Assembly (NCBI GenBank): GCA_031284645.1
Contig: JAITXS010000154.1
Location: forward strand, 1-23,518
Source: Spirochaetaceae bacterium
Lineage (GTDB): Bacteria; Spirochaetota; Spirochaetia; Treponematales; Breznakiellaceae
Direction of reading: 5' to 3'
DNA length: 23,518 bases
Positions within the stretch are counted from its first letter, which is position 1, and each line of letters opens with the position of its first letter. Of this stretch, positions 22,855 through 23,518 are shown piece by piece. The notes beneath the pieces are model-generated. The model did not search any database. It saw only the letters and a list, made by a program, of their open reading frames with translations, and was not told the origin of the DNA. The translations under genes were made by a program, and so were the position numbers.

Positions 22855-23060
22855 GGTAGGGTTTTGGGTCAGGGGGTTTAGGGTATAGTTTTTATCAGAA
22901 AGTCTGTACCCAAGACCCAACTCCCCTTGCCCCTTGCTTCGGGGTAGAGGGTGGAGTGCTGATCTCTCCAATACCCTCTACCCATAACCCTACTACCCTT
23001 CTTCTTGGGGTTTTGGTTTTACCAGAAAGTCCCTACCCCATACCCAACTACCCTACTTAG
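22855..23060. repeat. GGGTA/TACCC-rich intergenic repeat, copy D (longest)
   Basis: The whole space between tsaD and the SUMF1 gene is made of GTAGGG, GGGTATAG and TACCC words. Bases 22881-22910 match copy C (6897-6926) at 28 of 30 positions, and a diverged second unit lies near 23006-23039 (ACCAGAAAGTCCCTACCCC). The word TGGAGTGCTGATCTC (22952) matches copy A loosely. CCCCTTGCTTCGGGG (22931-22945) can form a hairpin and might end tsaD transcription. No gene is seen in it. Confidence 0.8.
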
Positions 23061-23078
23061 AGATTCCCCCCGCGGAAC

Positions 23079-23518
23079 TCAGCGGGAGACCACCAACCGG
23101 AACCCAACATTGGTACCCGCGTAGTTGGTGGTGTAGGTGCCACTATTGGCCACCTTACACGACTCCCAACTTTCGCTCCAACTCCCGCCCCGAACCACAT
23201 GGAATATAGTACCCGACTTATCAAAACACCACTCCGTCACATTACCGTTCATGTCATTCAGCCCTGCGCTATTCGCCGCCTTCTGCCCTACAGGATGTGT
23301 AGTGCTGCTTGCATTAACATTGTACCACGCAAAATTAGGCAGCGCATTCTCTTCGTTGGTCCCCGCATAGGCATATGTCCATGCAGACCCTGCAGCATCA
23401 CTCGGTACCCCTCCCCTCGCCGCATATTCCCATTCCGTCTCTGTTGGTAATCTATACCCGTTCCTGTCCAGTTGTTTCGCCTTATCTACCGCATCAGTAT
23501 CCATCGCATTCTTTAATA
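23079..23518 (-). CDS. SUMF1/FGE-type domain protein, C-terminal part
   Basis: The frame runs open to the window edge, so the N-terminus is missing; the in-frame ATG at 23504 is internal. The family blocks are clear: NGYRLPTETEWEYAARGG, LNDMNGNVTEWCFD, VVRGGSWSE and the final GFRLVVSR. Formylglycine-generating enzymes oxidise a sulfatase cysteine using two active-site cysteines five residues apart. Here only the first is present (CKVANS), with serine where the second should be, so classical FGE activity is doubtful; many bacterial SUMF1-domain proteins have other or unknown roles, including binding functions. A small hairpin (23069-23086) overlaps the stop codon. Repeat copy D lies just downstream. 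Confidence 0.9.
   Translation of the reverse strand, partial: LKNAMDTDAVDKAKQLDRNGYRLPTETEWEYAARGGVPSDAAGSAWTYAYAGTNEENALPNFAWYNVNASSTTHPVGQKAANSAGLNDMNGNVTEWCFDKSGTIFHVVRGGSWSESWESCKVANSGTYTTNYAGTNVGFRLVVSR

Noticed and set aside
22855..23060. CRISPR array
   Set aside because: The repeated words vary in length and spacing and there are no regular spacers or cas genes.

Overview
The window reads as a chromosomal segment of a spirochaete, most likely a Treponema or close relative. This rests on a ribF-rpsO-pnp cluster, a cheR-cheB pair, a radical-SAM protein resembling the spirochaete 'spiro-SPASM' group next to a glycosyltransferase and an SpsF-type cytidylyltransferase, a SUMF1-type protein, and an RND exporter paired with an outer-membrane barrel. 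Assignments come from reading motifs; no database search was run.

Layout. 1-2606 (minus): ribF (adenylyltransferase half only), rpsO and the first 465 codons of pnp, with a long stem-loop in the pnp leader. 2607-3140: non-coding, with a GGGTA/TACCC-rich repeat and terminators. 3141-5165 (minus): cheR then cheB. 5460-6356 (plus): an exported protein of unknown function. 6387-6827 (minus): an FtsB/DivIC-like protein. 6926-9120: an AT-rich islet with a truncated radical-SAM ORF and a 600-residue phosphoribosyltransferase-HAD-radical SAM fusion, next to an XRE regulator. 9563-11151: a TrmJ-like RNA methyltransferase and an SDR oxidoreductase, divergent, with start codons 23 bp apart around a palindromic -10 box. 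11240-15330 (minus): RND/MMPL exporter and beta-barrel protein. 15506-19411 (minus): spiro-SPASM protein, glycosyltransferase, SpsF-like protein and a DJ-1 family protein. 19550-20319 (plus): a manganese (yybP-ykoY) riboswitch, its terminator and mntP. 20569-22853 (plus): an RsbW-like ATPase, a triple-STAS protein and tsaD. 22855-23060: another repeat copy. 23079-end (minus): the C-terminal part of a SUMF1-domain protein.

How the parts fit. The left cluster serves translation, RNA turnover and flavin metabolism. cheR/cheB set chemoreceptor methylation. The spiro-SPASM group and the AT-rich islet both look tied to surface glycan or modified-sugar synthesis, each combining a radical-SAM enzyme with nucleotide or sugar chemistry. 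The riboswitch makes mntP respond to Mn2+.

Points that stand out: the three-domain fusion; a dispersed intergenic repeat whose copies here share up to 28 of 30 bases and which supplies the stop codon of the truncated ORF; a pnp leader hairpin suited to RNase III autoregulation; a run of genes with a -10 box 6-9 nt before the start codon and no Shine-Dalgarno (probable leaderless mRNAs); and a fully readable Mn2+ ON-switch. I found no tRNA, rRNA, CRISPR array or transposase gene.
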